Positions 63,142 through 64,000 of a stretch of 64,000 nucleotides of DNA are shown here, in pieces. The notes below the pieces were generated by a model that saw nothing but the letters and a program-made list of their open reading frames with translations, was not told where the DNA came from and searched no databases. The DNA comes from Membranipora membranacea (taxonomy: Eukaryota > Bryozoa > Gymnolaemata > Cheilostomatida > Membraniporidae). Made by a program: the position numbers and the translations under genes. Each line of letters begins with the position of its first letter. Positions within the stretch are counted from its first letter, which is position 1. The stretch is from positions 20,444,062 through 20,508,061 of the forward strand of contig OU612074.1 of assembly GCA_914767715.1 (NCBI GenBank), written 5' to 3'.

Positions 63142-63335
63142 CATACCACAATGATGATGCTTTGCATTGAGGTAATCATTTCAACAAAACTTGCTGAATG
63201 ATTTTTGGCTTGATGGGCTATATGCTTGTCATCTTTTTTCATACATGTTTCATACTTTAGGAGGTTGGGGGGGGGGGCGAGCGGTTAGCCCTACATACAA
63301 TTTCTGCCAAGTTGCACATTCATGAGGATGCTTAC

Positions 63336-63658
63336 CTTGTTGAATTTCTACCAGCTTCACCACAAGTACACTGCTGGCGTCTCCTCCTTTGTGGGGGTGG
63401 CGGTGATGGTGGTGATTCATCATCTGCTGGTGCTGGTACAACTGGCTCCTCAAATTCTTGTTGGGCTGACCATTGTTCAAACCTAGCTGGTCTCTGGGGA
63501 GTGGGACTTGCAGAGGACTGAGCACTGTGGCTATGTGAATCACTATCACTTGGCACTGTAGGAATGTTCATTTCACCAAGTCTTCCTAGTTCCCATGGAA
63601 TCTTTCTCCCATCCTTTGTTGGTGCGAAGGCATAAGGAGTTGGCCTACGGTTTGCCAT
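63336..63658 (-). CDS. P2RX7_C-like gene, exon 1 of the right copy
   Basis: Start MANRRPTPYAFAPTKDG at 63658. The frame is open through the EEPVVPAPADDE and RRRRQQCTCGE stretches to a good donor (AACAAG|GTAAGC, exon end 63336). Unlike the left copy it has no frameshift. After CTCGE the sequence differs (AGRNSTR), so the remaining Cys motif is absent here or lies in another exon not seen. The retrotransposon's right end lies about 190 bases into the presumed intron or 3' flank. Confidence 0.5.
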
Positions 63659-64000
63659 GGTATATTGATCATAATTATTATTGCAGAAGTATAGGAACAG
63701 TTTAGAGTATTTTAACAGCAGCATGCAGAAATAAACTTTTTCAGTATTTTGTCTGGACAGGAGAAGTTTTTTAGTATTACAACTGCGCATGTGCAATAAT
63801 ATAGAAAGAGAAAAACAATGAAAAGGTGCTAAAGTGGATAACAAAAAAGTGGAATTGTGGCGAAAGAGTGTCAAAAGAGGAGGCAACTCCACAAAAGAGT
63901 GATAAAATAACCCCTTTTGAAGATTGCTCTCTCTTTGCCTCTGGACAGATAAGTCTTATTATTATTAGATTTTTTAATACAATGAAGCTTTATTGAAGGG
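63336..64000 (-). repeat. Right arm of the large inverted repeat
   Basis: Reverse complement of the left arm 52967-53600 with few substitutions. It continues to the last base of the window, so it is truncated by the window edge. Confidence 0.8.

Overview
The window is animal (metazoan) nuclear DNA. It is AT-rich and intron-rich, with GT-AG introns of about 100 bp to 3 kb, AATAAA polyadenylation signals and abundant transposon debris. Two genes are recognisable: ZFC3H1 (a subunit of the nuclear exosome targeting connection) and a TRPM-family cation channel. P2RX7_C-like zinc-domain copies and a Ty3/gypsy retrotransposon suggest an invertebrate, possibly early-branching (sponge or cnidarian grade). 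I cannot fix the phylum from the sequence alone.

Layout. 1-17.0 kb: the 3' two thirds or more of ZFC3H1 on the + strand. It has 24 visible exons and a clean stop at 17005. A small unrelated gene sits on the opposite strand inside one of its introns (about 5.5-6.8 kb). 18.6-22.4 kb: a three-exon minus-strand gene for a disordered protein with a zinc ribbon and a basic, cysteine-rich tail. 26.0-29.3 kb: a four-exon minus-strand gene for a 169-residue Pro/Gly/Tyr-rich protein. 33.3-50.4 kb: a TRPM channel gene on the + strand, 25 visible exons, from the N-terminal SLOG region through six membrane segments to the TRP domain and a coiled coil. 51-64 kb: a repeat-dense region holding a U2-snRNA-like tandem repeat, a hAT-type MITE, a 943-bp DNA element with a 12-bp target duplication, and a nearly complete but broken Ty3/gypsy element (56085-63141, LTRs 283 bp, target duplication CATAC). 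Two inverted copies of a P2RX7_C-like exon flank this last stretch.

The genes do not form a functional cluster. ZFC3H1 acts in nuclear RNA surveillance and TRPM in membrane cation flux.

The most unusual structures are in the retrotransposon. It carries a second zinc-knuckle ORF downstream of integrase, an Arg-Asp repeat tract in Gag, and an inverted RNase H segment joined to a deleted integrase. Also notable are a repeat unit headed by a U2 snRNA 5' domain, a SINE-like family whose tRNA-like promoter lies in its 3' part, and two long intronic or intergenic hairpins. Exon boundaries were read by eye from splice consensus and reading-frame continuity. Two junctions (ZFC3H1 2559/2953 and TRPM 41567/41743) do not keep frame and are flagged.
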